Shown here: piece by piece, positions 1 through 7,184 of the stretch
Position numbering within the stretch: position 1 is the first letter of the stretch
Layout: each line of letters begins with the position of its first letter
Origin: Gammaproteobacteria bacterium
GTDB lineage: Bacteria; Pseudomonadota; Gammaproteobacteria; Pseudomonadales; Azotimanducaceae_A
Length of the DNA: 10,969 nt
Reading direction: 5' to 3'
Assembly: GCA_012960755.1 (NCBI GenBank)
Contig: DUAT01000181.1
Location: 1 to 10,969, forward strand
Program-made: the position numbers and the translations under genes
Notes under the pieces: generated by a model
What the model was told of the DNA's origin: nothing
The model's input: only the letters and a program-made list of their open reading frames with translations
The model's database searches: none

Positions 1-129
1 CCATTGAACGATAATGGTCATTTGATTGGGGTCCTCGTTGAAATCTTCATTCAGGAGCCCATAGGCGCCAAACAGAACCAAGCCAATGGCAAGAAAGTGA
101 AGGAGTGGTTCGCTAAGTAGATGTTTCAT
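1..129 (-). CDS. Membrane-anchored peptidyl-prolyl cis-trans isomerase, N-terminal fragment
   Basis: Translating the minus strand from the ATG at 129-127 gives 43 uninterrupted codons to the window edge, so this is the 5' part of a gene continuing leftwards. It opens MKHLLSEPLLHFLAIGLVLF. From memory of the family, this LLxEPLLHFLxxG membrane anchor is typical of inner-membrane PpiC/parvulin-type isomerases, which carry one N-terminal transmembrane segment and a periplasmic rotamase domain. The catalytic domain lies outside the window, so the call rests on the anchor alone. The start codon overlaps the stop of the upstream 774-aa membrane protein gene (ATGA), and no strong Shine-Dalgarno is visible, which suggests translational coupling and co-transcription. 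A different protein with a similar signal anchor is possible. Confidence 0.6.
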   Translation of the reverse strand, partial: MKHLLSEPLLHFLAIGLVLFGAYGLLNEDFNEDPNQMTIIVQW

Positions 130-2450
130 AGTTTGTTGGTTCTATCTTCTGCTGGATTCTGATTAATGTTCATTCCTTTTTTATTTAGGAACGGATGGCT
201 GATCCCGTAAATGAAGAGGCCAGTGATGACGATAAATCCAGCAAGGCTGAAGAACATTGAACCCGGGAGTTTTGTTGTCGTCGGCCTGATGATGATGTTC
301 CTGGTATTTTCCGAGGGAAGGATTCCCAGCAAGGCACCATAGGCGGGGAAGGTCACGAGTTCGTTTCCGTCCTGATCTACGACATTGAGGATGGTTGAGT
401 AATTCATGGAGACAGTCAGCCAGCATTGCCCTTCTACCGCTAAGCTGAGATTAATGGGGAAATTTGGCTCCCTGATTACTGGTTCACTGATAACTTTGCA
501 GGGTGGTCCTGACACGTTGGCAGCCCGTGTGAATGGATCCTGGTTAAGCAGCAGCAATACATTTTTGTTGGGGTACTCTTTCAAGCTCAGCGCCAGGTCT
601 GTCAGAGAGCCTTGATTTGCAATCCGGGTGGAGAGCCATGAAGGCCCCCATGTCTTACCGGTCTGTTCAACTCGTGGCTGGCCATTTTCAAAGTATATGG
701 TAGAGCCAACATTGTAAAGTCGGTTAAGGGCTTCAAATCCTGGTTGGGATGGCTGGTGGTGAAAGACAATGGTCGTTGGGCGGTTTTGTGTTTCGTTAAG
801 GGCCGCGACCAACTCTGCGTATCGCCTTAATGGAAACCAGTAGGATGAGAGAGAGGAGAAATCCATAAAGAATAGTGAGTTGAAACCGACACCCTTTAGC
901 TGAATATCCGTATGCACCCGATTGAGTGGAGAGGCCAGGTCAGGTGCCTGCTCGAGTATTTTACCCCGAATGCCGGAAACCGAATCTTCCGATATGGGGT
1001 TCTGTAAAGGCGGCAACGAACGTTCACTAAATGCTGATATGGCAGCGCCGGTCAGCAGTGCCAGCAATGCAAGAGGAAATGGTGCTGGTAACTGTCTGAC
1101 CCTAACCAATGCAAAAATGAAAAGGATAAAGAGGGCTAAAAGAACATCATTTAGCAGGGGTGAACTAAATGCGAAAAAGATGACGGAGACCAGCGCCAAC
1201 AGCCAGAATTGGCCCTTATTGTCCAGGTCGTCGATGCTTGTCGTGATCAATTCTAGCAGGGCTGCGGCACCAAGCATCGAGGTGCAGAGCAGGAAAGGAA
1301 AAGCCGCCCGGGCTGGAACCCTGAATGATTCTAGCATGGGAACCAGTGAAACCATCCATGTTGAGAAGGGTGCGATATTCATACTGATGACAATAGCGAG
1401 GAACAGTGAAATGCCGAGTCCAATGGCCAATCTTCCAAATGGGATGGTTGGTTTAGATAAAATTAATAGTAATGCCAGGGGTCCGAGAGGGTAATTCACC
1501 TCCTGATGAATAAAAGTTTCACGTGTTCCTGGAATGGCTGCTTTAGACCAGGGTAGTGAGCTGAGCCAGTCGCCAACAGAAGCAGTGGTGTAACTGTAGA
1601 TCACCTGAACTCCATCGGATCGTCCCATCTCGCCCCCTAATGCGTTGGTTAACATGCCGTAGAATTTCGGCAGGCTAATCAGGAAAGCGCCTAGAAAAAC
1701 CAGTGCAGGGAATAGGTACCATCGGCTGCGCTGAATAAATGACTGGCCAGGTTTAGCGAATGTCAGGGATATAATGATGGGTGAACCAAACACGAGACTG
1801 TAGTGGATCATCTGATAACCACTGTGCTGGAAGGTATGCGTGAGAGTGAGTGCACAAAGAGCGATACTGGTTATGGATCTTCGTCCGGTTATTTCCTCCA
1901 AGAACAAACAGATAAAGCAGAGGAATACAAATACACCACTGATAATATTAATGTGTCCGTAAGGCAACCGCCAACCCAGCAATGGGAGAAAGGCAAACAG
2001 TATCCCGAGCAGTACTAGTGCCAGGTATGGAGTCGGAACCTGGTTGTCGTAGATTACTTCTGAAAGTCCAATAGTGATTCGAGTGCAAAAATAGGCGAAC
2101 AGTATTTGCATGAAAAATACGACAAAGTTGCTGATAATCAACGGAGCGGCACCAGCCCAAGCGAGCAACTGAACAAATGGAAGGCTTCCGGTGATGTCAT
2201 GGACCTTGGCGCCACCGGCGAGCTGAGGCCAGTAGAGAAGTTTTGTCCAGTCACCACCAGCCCGGCCCATTTCGCGCTGGAAGATGTAACTGGAGAGCAG
2301 ATTGTCGTGCTGATTCAGTAGGTCAGAGAAGTTCCAGCCTGGTACCAGCCACCAGATGAGAGGCACAAGAAAGACCATCGCAATAATCAACAGCAGATTT
2401 GGTGTCTCGTGCCGATGAAGCACATCTACGTTAAACATAACCTGGTCCAT
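126..2450 (-). CDS. Large polytopic membrane protein, YfhO-like / GT-C glycosyltransferase-like
   Basis: This 774-aa protein starts with a short cytoplasmic tail and a first membrane segment around residues 19-36. About a dozen hydrophobic segments follow to about residue 480. Then comes a soluble, probably periplasmic domain (about 490-725), one more membrane helix (about 733-757) and a charged tail. Two features resemble the YfhO family: the FRVPARAAF stretch in the membrane domain, and a C-terminal module with VTFPAYGALLGI followed by a final helix. YfhO-like proteins are related to GT-C transferases that use polyprenyl-phosphate sugars outside the inner membrane. Asp residues just after TM1 (NFSDLLNQHD) would suit a GT-C catalytic loop, which is inference. 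The gene is divergent from the sugar-nucleotide operon and its stop overlaps the start of the isomerase gene. The start at 2450 is the first in-frame ATG after a stop, but no good ribosome binding site precedes it. An ATG at 2438 is an alternative. Confidence 0.7.
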   Translation of the reverse strand: MDQVMFNVDVLHRHETPNLLLIIAMVFLVPLIWWLVPGWNFSDLLNQHDNLLSSYIFQREMGRAGGDWTKLLYWPQLAGGAKVHDITGSLPFVQLLAWAGAAPLIISNFVVFFMQILFAYFCTRITIGLSEVIYDNQVPTPYLALVLLGILFAFLPLLGWRLPYGHINIISGVFVFLCFICLFLEEITGRRSITSIALCALTLTHTFQHSGYQMIHYSLVFGSPIIISLTFAKPGQSFIQRSRWYLFPALVFLGAFLISLPKFYGMLTNALGGEMGRSDGVQVIYSYTTASVGDWLSSLPWSKAAIPGTRETFIHQEVNYPLGPLALLLILSKPTIPFGRLAIGLGISLFLAIVISMNIAPFSTWMVSLVPMLESFRVPARAAFPFLLCTSMLGAAALLELITTSIDDLDNKGQFWLLALVSVIFFAFSSPLLNDVLLALFILFIFALVRVRQLPAPFPLALLALLTGAAISAFSERSLPPLQNPISEDSVSGIRGKILEQAPDLASPLNRVHTDIQLKGVGFNSLFFMDFSSLSSYWFPLRRYAELVAALNETQNRPTTIVFHHQPSQPGFEALNRLYNVGSTIYFENGQPRVEQTGKTWGPSWLSTRIANQGSLTDLALSLKEYPNKNVLLLLNQDPFTRAANVSGPPCKVISEPVIREPNFPINLSLAVEGQCWLTVSMNYSTILNVVDQDGNELVTFPAYGALLGILPSENTRNIIIRPTTTKLPGSMFFSLAGFIVITGLFIYGISHPFLNKKGMNINQNPAEDRTNKL

Positions 2451-2477
2451 AGGGGTGGGGGGTGCAAAGTTGATCCA

Positions 2478-2508
2478 TTATCACTTAATAAGGTGAAATT
2501 TTATCACT
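2478..2508. repeat. Direct repeat TTATCACT, two copies 23 bp apart
   Basis: The octamer TTATCACT occurs at 2478-2485 and 2501-2508, start to start 23 bp, close to two helical turns. An inverted GTGA (2493-2496) lies between the copies, so TCAC...GTGA also forms a small imperfect dyad at 2481-2496. The arrangement overlaps the best -10-like sequence for the divergent membrane protein gene and could be an operator. The copies are short, so chance is a real alternative. Confidence 0.25.
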
Positions 2509-2580
2509 ACGAACCTGACTGGGTAAGCCTGGCGGAAGCTTAGAGGAAACTAGGTGCTCAACCTGATAGCAGGAAGTACA

Positions 2581-2634
2581 ATGTCAGGAAGAACCTATCA
2601 TCTATCGGGATTCAGGATAAAGAGGACAGCATGA
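2581..2634 (+). CDS. Possible 17-codon leader peptide upstream of rfbF
   Basis: An ATG at 2581 has AGGAAG (2571-2576) a few bases upstream, a plausible Shine-Dalgarno. It opens a 17-codon frame reading MSGRTYHLSGFRIKRTA and ending in TGA at 2632-2634, which overlaps the rfbF ATG at 2631-2633. The geometry (own ribosome binding site, stop overlapping the next start) is what a translationally coupled leader would show. The peptide is basic, lacks an obvious run of one regulatory amino acid, and resembles nothing I know. It may be chance, since rfbF has its own ribosome binding site. Confidence 0.25.
   Translation: MSGRTYHLSGFRIKRTA
2621..2626 (+). promoter_or_regulatory. Ribosome binding site of rfbF
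   Basis: AGAGGA ends four bases before the ATG at 2631. This fixes the rfbF start, which also matches the expected MK(A/V)VILAGGLGTR N-terminus of the family. Confidence 0.6.
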
Positions 2635-3401
2635 AAGTCGTGATACTAGCAGGGGGGCTAGGCACCAGGATTAGTGAGGAGTCTGACCTGAAGCCGAAAC
2701 CCATGGTCGAGGTCGGCGGCAGACCGATTCTCTGGCACATCATGAAAATATATTCTACCTACGGGTTCAATGAGTTTGTCATCTGCCTCGGTTACAAAGG
2801 CTATGTGATCAAGGAATACTTTTCTAACTACTTCCTACACATGTCAGATGTGACCTTCGATATGGCAAATAACCAAATGGAAGTGCACCAGAAACATGCT
2901 GACCCCTGGAAGGTTACCCTGGTTGATACAGGGCAGAAGACGATGACTGGTGGCCGGTTGAAGCGAGTCCGTGAGTACGTCGATGGTGATACTTTCTGTT
3001 TTACCTATGGTGATGGTGTCGCGAATATCAACATTGAGAAGCAGTTAGAATTCCACCGGAAAACCGGGAAAATGGCCACAGTTGCGGCAATTCAGCCACC
3101 AGGCCGATATGGGATTCTGGCCATGGATGAAGCACAGGTATCAGGGTTCCAGGAAAAACCGGTAGATGGTAGCACCTGGATAAATGGTGGATTTTTCATA
3201 CTTGAACCCAAGGTATTTGACCTGATAGAAGGCGACCAGACCACGTGGGAGCTTGAGCCGCTGAACACGCTCGCTCAACGCAACGAATTAAGGGCATATC
3301 GGCACGAAGGATTCTGGCAGGCAATGGATACCCTCCGGGATAAAACATATCTCGATCAGCTATGGGAATCTGGAGAAGCACCCTGGAAAACCTGGCCATG
3401 A
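2631..3401 (+). CDS. rfbF: Glucose-1-phosphate cytidylyltransferase
   Basis: The enzyme makes CDP-glucose and pyrophosphate from CTP and alpha-D-glucose-1-phosphate in the cytoplasm, the entry step to CDP-linked 6-deoxy and dideoxy sugars. The 256-aa length matches Salmonella RfbF (about 257 aa). Visible motifs are the nucleotide-binding loop GGLGTR (residues 8-13), the KPKPMVEVGG signature (21-30) with its conserved lysines, GGRPILWHIMK, the catalytic-region TYGDGVA, the FQEKP stretch and the terminal PWKTWP. From memory, the similarity to the Salmonella protein runs nearly end to end, which makes this one of the safest calls here. It is first in the plus-strand run, and its TGA overlaps the ATG of rfbG (ATGA), so the two are translationally coupled. 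Confidence 0.96.
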   Translation: MKVVILAGGLGTRISEESDLKPKPMVEVGGRPILWHIMKIYSTYGFNEFVICLGYKGYVIKEYFSNYFLHMSDVTFDMANNQMEVHQKHADPWKVTLVDTGQKTMTGGRLKRVREYVDGDTFCFTYGDGVANINIEKQLEFHRKTGKMATVAAIQPPGRYGILAMDEAQVSGFQEKPVDGSTWINGGFFILEPKVFDLIEGDQTTWELEPLNTLAQRNELRAYRHEGFWQAMDTLRDKTYLDQLWESGEAPWKTWP

Positions 3402-4465
3402 CGGTTGATCGAAACTACTGGCGTGGCAAAAAGGTTTTTGTTACTGGCCATACCGGGTTCAAAGGATCATGGCTTTCAATCTGGTTGCAGGATATGGGTG
3501 CACAGGTAACCGGGTATGCACTACCTCCACCCACTCATCCTAGCCTCTTTCAACTGGCCGCAGTCGAAGCATTGATCACTTCCGTTATTGGTGATGTGCG
3601 CGATGCCCGGCATTTCCAGGCAACCATCAACGAAGCTCAACCTGAAGTTATATTCCACATGGCAGCGCAGTCACTGGTACGGGAATCCTACCAAGAACCG
3701 GTTGAAACTTACGAGGTCAATATTATGGGCACGGTGCACCTGCTAGAAGCAGCGCGACATTGCCCATCTGTTCGGGTGGTTGTCAATATCACGAGCGACA
3801 AATGTTATGAGAATAAAGAACGATCTTCAGGATATTCCGAGAATGAACCCATGGGTGGGCATGACCCCTATTCCAGCAGCAAGGGATGTTCCGAGTTGGT
3901 CACCGCTGCCTATCGGAATTCGTACTTAAAAAAGTGCGGAATAGCCGTGGCAACGGCTCGAGCCGGAAATGTTATCGGTGGTGGAGACTGGGCTGAAGAC
4001 CGGCTGATCCCAGATTTTTTCAGAGCGCTTGATGCGAAAGAAACTCTATTGGTCCGCTCTCCGGACGCTGTCCGACCATGGCAACATGTCCTTGAACCGC
4101 TAAGTGGCTATTTACAGCTGGCTGAACATTTATCGCAAGATGGAGCTCAATATGCAGAGGCCTGGAATTTCGGGCCACCAGATAAGGGTACACAGTCAGT
4201 TTCCTGGATTCTTGATACATTAAAAGAAGCGAACAAGGCATTCACCTGGAAATGTGATAGCGAGCCCAAGCTTCACGAGGCTCGGCTTCTCTCCCTTGAT
4301 AGTAACAAATCACGCACAAAGCTTGGCTGGTCACCATCCTGGTCGCTTGAAATTGCACTACAGAAAATCATTGAATGGCATGAAGCCTACCAGGCAAATG
4401 CTGATGTTCTGGGTGTCACCCTGCAGCAAATCAAAGCGCATCAAGCCACCGGGGGCCTAGGGTAA
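3398..4465 (+). CDS. rfbG: CDP-glucose 4,6-dehydratase
   Basis: This extended short-chain dehydrogenase/reductase converts CDP-D-glucose to CDP-4-keto-6-deoxy-D-glucose with bound NAD+. From the ATG at 3398 the protein is 355 aa, close to the usual 357-360. The start is chosen because it overlaps the rfbF stop as ATGA and gives the normal short N-terminus. An upstream ATG at 3362 would lie inside rfbF. The dinucleotide-binding motif is TGHTGFKG (residues 16-23). The catalytic TSDK is at 132-135 and the YxxxK pair is Y158/K162 within DPYSSSKG. GNVIGGGDWAEDRLIPD and the PWQHVLEPLSGYL segment are typical of RfbG. The product feeds the epimerase, C-methyltransferase and reductase genes that follow within a few bases. 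Confidence 0.95.
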   Translation: MTVDRNYWRGKKVFVTGHTGFKGSWLSIWLQDMGAQVTGYALPPPTHPSLFQLAAVEALITSVIGDVRDARHFQATINEAQPEVIFHMAAQSLVRESYQEPVETYEVNIMGTVHLLEAARHCPSVRVVVNITSDKCYENKERSSGYSENEPMGGHDPYSSSKGCSELVTAAYRNSYLKKCGIAVATARAGNVIGGGDWAEDRLIPDFFRALDAKETLLVRSPDAVRPWQHVLEPLSGYLQLAEHLSQDGAQYAEAWNFGPPDKGTQSVSWILDTLKEANKAFTWKCDSEPKLHEARLLSLDSNKSRTKLGWSPSWSLEIALQKIIEWHEAYQANADVLGVTLQQIKAHQATGGLG

Positions 4466-4467
4466 CT

Positions 4468-5019
4468 GTGGAATTTGATTTCATTAATACTCCGCTCGAG
4501 GGGCTCACCTTAATCCAGCGGAAGATGAACGAGGACAATCGTGGGTTTTTTTCGCGATTCTTTTGTTCAGAAGAATATGCTGCACTTGGATTGACCGAAA
4601 ATATCGTCCAGATCAACCACACAAAGACAATCAGGGGTGGAACAGTGCGCGGGTTACACTTTCAGCGCCCACCACATTCCGAAATAAAGATTGTCAGTTG
4701 CGTCAGGGGTGAGGTTTTTGATGTTGTAGTAGACATCCGAAAGGGGTCAAAAACATTCCTGCAATGGCATGGTGAAACGCTTAGTGAAGACAATTATCGG
4801 AGCCTCTTTATCCCCAGGGGTTTCGCACATGGATTTCAGGCTCTGGGCAATGATTGTGAACTAATTTATCTGCACTCTGCACCTTACCAGCAATCATCCG
4901 AGGGGGCGCTAAATGTGAGCGACCCACGGCTTTCAATAAGCTGGCCATTGTCGATCGTGGATTTGTCGGAAAGAGATTCATCCCATTCGTTTATCAGTGA
5001 TGACTTTGAAGGGCTTTAA
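4468..5019 (+). CDS. RmlC/NovW-like 4-keto-6-deoxyhexose 3(,5)-epimerase
   Basis: This is a cupin-fold epimerase of the dTDP-4-dehydrorhamnose 3,5-epimerase family, 183 aa as usual. It starts at GTG 4468, two bases after the rfbG stop, and reads MEFDF. The NRGFFSRFF segment (24-32) and VRGLHFQ with the catalytic base H64 are present, as are K74, the proposed acid Y134 with Y140, the SDP turn and LSERD with D170. All expected RmlC catalytic positions therefore appear intact. The family acts on nucleotide-linked 4-keto-6-deoxyhexoses. Here the context implies a CDP-linked substrate, which is inference. Whether it epimerises C3, C5 or both cannot be read from sequence. Its place before a C-methyltransferase parallels NovW in noviose synthesis, so I leave the symbol blank rather than call it rfbC. 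Confidence 0.9.
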   Translation: MEFDFINTPLEGLTLIQRKMNEDNRGFFSRFFCSEEYAALGLTENIVQINHTKTIRGGTVRGLHFQRPPHSEIKIVSCVRGEVFDVVVDIRKGSKTFLQWHGETLSEDNYRSLFIPRGFAHGFQALGNDCELIYLHSAPYQQSSEGALNVSDPRLSISWPLSIVDLSERDSSHSFISDDFEGL

Positions 5020-5021
5020 CC

Positions 5022-6248
5022 GTGAATTGCCGCCATTGCAACGATGAGGTAACCGTATCATTCGTAGATCTTGCAACTGCACCACCTTCCAATGCCTATC
5101 TTTCCAATGTTGAACTGAAGAGGGCGGAGAAATATTTCCCATTGCGGATTCTGGTTTGCACTAATTGCTGGTTAGTTCAAACAGAGGACTACGCGGACGC
5201 CACTGATCTTTTCTCATCTGACTATGCTTACTTCAGTTCATTTTCCACCAGCTGGTTAGAACACTCAAAACGCTATGCATCAGACATGACAGAACGACTC
5301 GGTCTAGACCAGAACTCCAGGGTCGCGGAAATTGCAGCAAATGACGGATATCTTCTCCAGTACTTCCATAATGCCGGGATACCATGCTATGGGGTGGAAC
5401 CCACAAGGAGTACAGCTGAAGCGGCCAGGGAAAGAGGTCTCGAAATCGTTGAATCATTCTTCGGAGTTGAGCTGGCTGTCGAGCTTGCCAGCCAAAATCG
5501 GCTGGTAGATCTGCTGGTCGCGAACAATGTGTTGGCACATGTTCCGGACATTAATGATTTCGTTAGTGGTTTTCGAATACTGCTGAAGCCTGGCGGCGTG
5601 GCAACTTTCGAATTCCCCCACCTTATGCGCTTGGTGGATGAGAAGCAGTTCGACACTATCTATCATGAACACTATTCTTATCTATCGCTTACCGCTCTGC
5701 TTTCAGTATTCAAACAGTGTGATATGGAGATATTTGACGTCGAAGAGCTCTCGACACATGGTGGCAGCCTGCGACTGTATTGTCAGAGCAATGACACAGG
5801 CATTCATCCGATATCAGAATCTGTGGGCGCCCTGGCCAGCAAAGAGAAACAAGCTGGTCTTACCTCAGAGGCCTACTACTCTGGATTTCAGGGTCGGGCC
5901 GAAAAAGTAAAGAACGAGTTTTTGGAATTTTTATTGGATGCGAAAAAAAGGGGAAAGAAGGTCATTGGCTATGGCGCAGCGGCAAAGGGAAACACCCTGT
6001 TAAATTTTGCTGGAGTAAAACCTGACCTGATACCGTTTGTCGTTGACCAGAACCCCGCGAAGCAAGGTAAATTCTTGCCCGGGAGCCGAATTCCTATTCT
6101 GGATGAGACCTGGATAGAAAAAGAGAAACCCGATTATATTGTCATCTTCCCCTGGAACCTCAGCAACGAATTAAAGGAACAACTCAAGTATGTTCGTGCG
6201 TGGGACGGACAATTTGTAACGGCAATACCGGAGATTAAGATTGACTAA
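5022..6248 (+). CDS. SAM-dependent sugar C-methyltransferase (NovU/TylC3/TcaB9 type)
   Basis: This 408-aa protein has the three-part layout of nucleotide-sugar C-methyltransferases. A small zinc-binding domain comes first (C3, C6, C46, C49), then a Rossmann SAM domain with motif I around EIAANDGYLL (103-112) and a GVEP acidic strand, then a C-terminal domain with KVIGYGAAAKGNTLLNF. IYHEHYSY (213-220) corresponds to the catalytic Tyr/Glu/His cluster known in TcaB9. Family members put a methyl group on the carbon next to the 4-keto group of a nucleotide sugar: C3 in TylC3 and TcaB9, C5 in NovU. The start is GTG 5022, two bases after the preceding stop, giving MNCRHC so that the first zinc ligands are kept. 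The substrate is inferred to be CDP-4-keto-6-deoxyhexose, and the position methylated is unknown. The stop TAA is in frame with the downstream reductase. Confidence 0.9.
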   Translation: MNCRHCNDEVTVSFVDLATAPPSNAYLSNVELKRAEKYFPLRILVCTNCWLVQTEDYADATDLFSSDYAYFSSFSTSWLEHSKRYASDMTERLGLDQNSRVAEIAANDGYLLQYFHNAGIPCYGVEPTRSTAEAARERGLEIVESFFGVELAVELASQNRLVDLLVANNVLAHVPDINDFVSGFRILLKPGGVATFEFPHLMRLVDEKQFDTIYHEHYSYLSLTALLSVFKQCDMEIFDVEELSTHGGSLRLYCQSNDTGIHPISESVGALASKEKQAGLTSEAYYSGFQGRAEKVKNEFLEFLLDAKKRGKKVIGYGAAAKGNTLLNFAGVKPDLIPFVVDQNPAKQGKFLPGSRIPILDETWIEKEKPDYIVIFPWNLSNELKEQLKYVRAWDGQFVTAIPEIKID

Positions 6249-6314
6249 CATTGTCAGGAATCTAGCCCTAATGCCGAAAAGCAGATTGACTCGTGGGTTA
6301 TCGCGGGGCATAAG

Positions 6315-7184
6315 ATCAGAATAGCAATCACAGGCGGAAGCGGGTTTATTGGCCGGTATATTATGGCAACATCAGCCATGCACCATAATGATGTTGTTGT
6401 CGTTTCCAGGAACAGGAACTGGCTAGATTCGCTGGACAGTCGCATTCAGACTATCCAGTTTGATCTGGGTAACCCGGGAGAAGATCCATACAAAACGCTT
6501 GGTTATCCGGACCTGATGCTGCATCTCGCCTGGTCCGGGCTGCCTCAATACCACTCGCCGCATCATGTTGAAACAGAATTACCTGCCCAGTACAATTTTC
6601 TGGAGTCCATGGTGAACGCCGGTCTCAGAAACCTGATGGTAACGGGGACATGCTTTGAATACGGCATGAAATCAGGATTGTTATCTGAAGCCATGGATAC
6701 AGAACCTGCAAACCCATACGGTATCGCCAAAGATACATTGAGGCGAAAGCTGGAAACCTTGAAAAGCAGCACGCCATTCAACCTTACTTGGACCCGGTTG
6801 TTTTACATGTACGGGGACGGGCAGGGTGAAAATTCACTGTACCCCCTTCTGAAACAGGCTGCGCAAGATGGCGAAAAGGTATTTAATATGTCCGGGGGCG
6901 AACAACTCCGTGATTATTTGCACGTCTCTGAGGTTGCGAGACTACTTTTGTTACTCGGGACGAACAGTGAGGACAATGGGGTTGTTAATGTCTGTTCAGG
7001 GAAACCCGTCTCAATTCGCACACTGGTTGAACGGTGGATTGAAGAGGAGGCAATGAATATCACCATGAATTTAGGTCACTACCCCTACCCCGATTATGAA
7101 CCGATGGCCTTCTGGGGAAACAGAATACGTCTGGATCAAATACTGAATGGAAAAACCAGCGAGACTGAAGATGAATCAGAATGA
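6315..7184 (+). CDS. NAD(P)-dependent sugar epimerase/4-ketoreductase, 5' end unclear
   Basis: This extended SDR protein is the likely 4-ketoreductase that finishes the branched sugar, in the position NovS holds in noviose synthesis. The nucleotide-binding motif TGGSGFIG is encoded at 6330-6353, and the catalytic pair is Y at 6717 and K at 6729 within PYGIAK, preceded by GTCFEYG. The only early in-frame ATG (6363) lies after the Rossmann glycines and would destroy cofactor binding. In frame back to the previous stop there is no ATG, GTG, TTG or CTG, so the start given here (ATC, 6315) is only where homology begins. A single missing base could restore a start: AT(G)AAG at 6310-6314 would give MKIRIAITGG, or an extra A at 6277-6280 would join the ATG at 6271. 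The stop overlaps the next gene (ATGA). Confidence 0.75.
   Translation: MRIAITGGSGFIGRYIMATSAMHHNDVVVVSRNRNWLDSLDSRIQTIQFDLGNPGEDPYKTLGYPDLMLHLAWSGLPQYHSPHHVETELPAQYNFLESMVNAGLRNLMVTGTCFEYGMKSGLLSEAMDTEPANPYGIAKDTLRRKLETLKSSTPFNLTWTRLFYMYGDGQGENSLYPLLKQAAQDGEKVFNMSGGEQLRDYLHVSEVARLLLLLGTNSEDNGVVNVCSGKPVSIRTLVERWIEEEAMNITMNLGHYPYPDYEPMAFWGNRIRLDQILNGKTSETEDESE

Larger units (their letters stand above)
2451..2630. promoter_or_regulatory. Divergent intergenic region between the membrane protein and rfbF
   Basis: This 180-bp stretch separates the two divergent transcription units, so it should hold both promoters. The part nearer the minus-strand gene (about 2471-2510) is AT-rich. It contains a minus-strand GATAAT (2482-2477) that could serve as a -10 box, but no matching -35 box is evident. 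No clear sigma-70 promoter is seen for rfbF. The part nearer rfbF holds a possible 17-codon leader ORF and a GGCGGAAG (2531-2538) one base from the RfaH ops core GGCGGTAG. I see no convincing rho-independent terminator. The assignment rests mainly on gene orientation. Confidence 0.5.

Noticed and set aside
922..1494. Open frame of 190 codons on the plus strand inside the 774-aa gene
   Set aside because: It is antisense to a clearly coding membrane-protein frame, has low-complexity Ser/Ala/Arg/Lys composition and no recognisable domain, so it reads as a shadow frame.
2431..2478. 15-codon minus-strand leader ORF before and overlapping the start of the membrane protein gene
   Set aside because: It lacks a good ribosome binding site, overlaps the main start out of frame, and encodes nothing membrane-like. 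Probably chance.
2631..5019. CDP-3,6-dideoxyhexose (abequose, paratose, tyvelose or ascarylose) pathway
   Set aside because: The required RfbH-type 3-dehydrase and its reductase are not present. A C-methyltransferase and epimerase follow rfbG instead.
6246..6330. Natural fusion of the C-methyltransferase and reductase by readthrough of TAA 6246
   Set aside because: The two share a frame and the linker lacks stops, but the methyltransferase ends at its normal family C-terminus (IPEIKID), and 22 stop-free linker codons are not remarkable.
6363..7184. Reductase beginning at ATG 6363
   Set aside because: That start omits the TGGSGFIG dinucleotide-binding motif encoded just upstream in the same frame, so the protein would lack its cofactor site.
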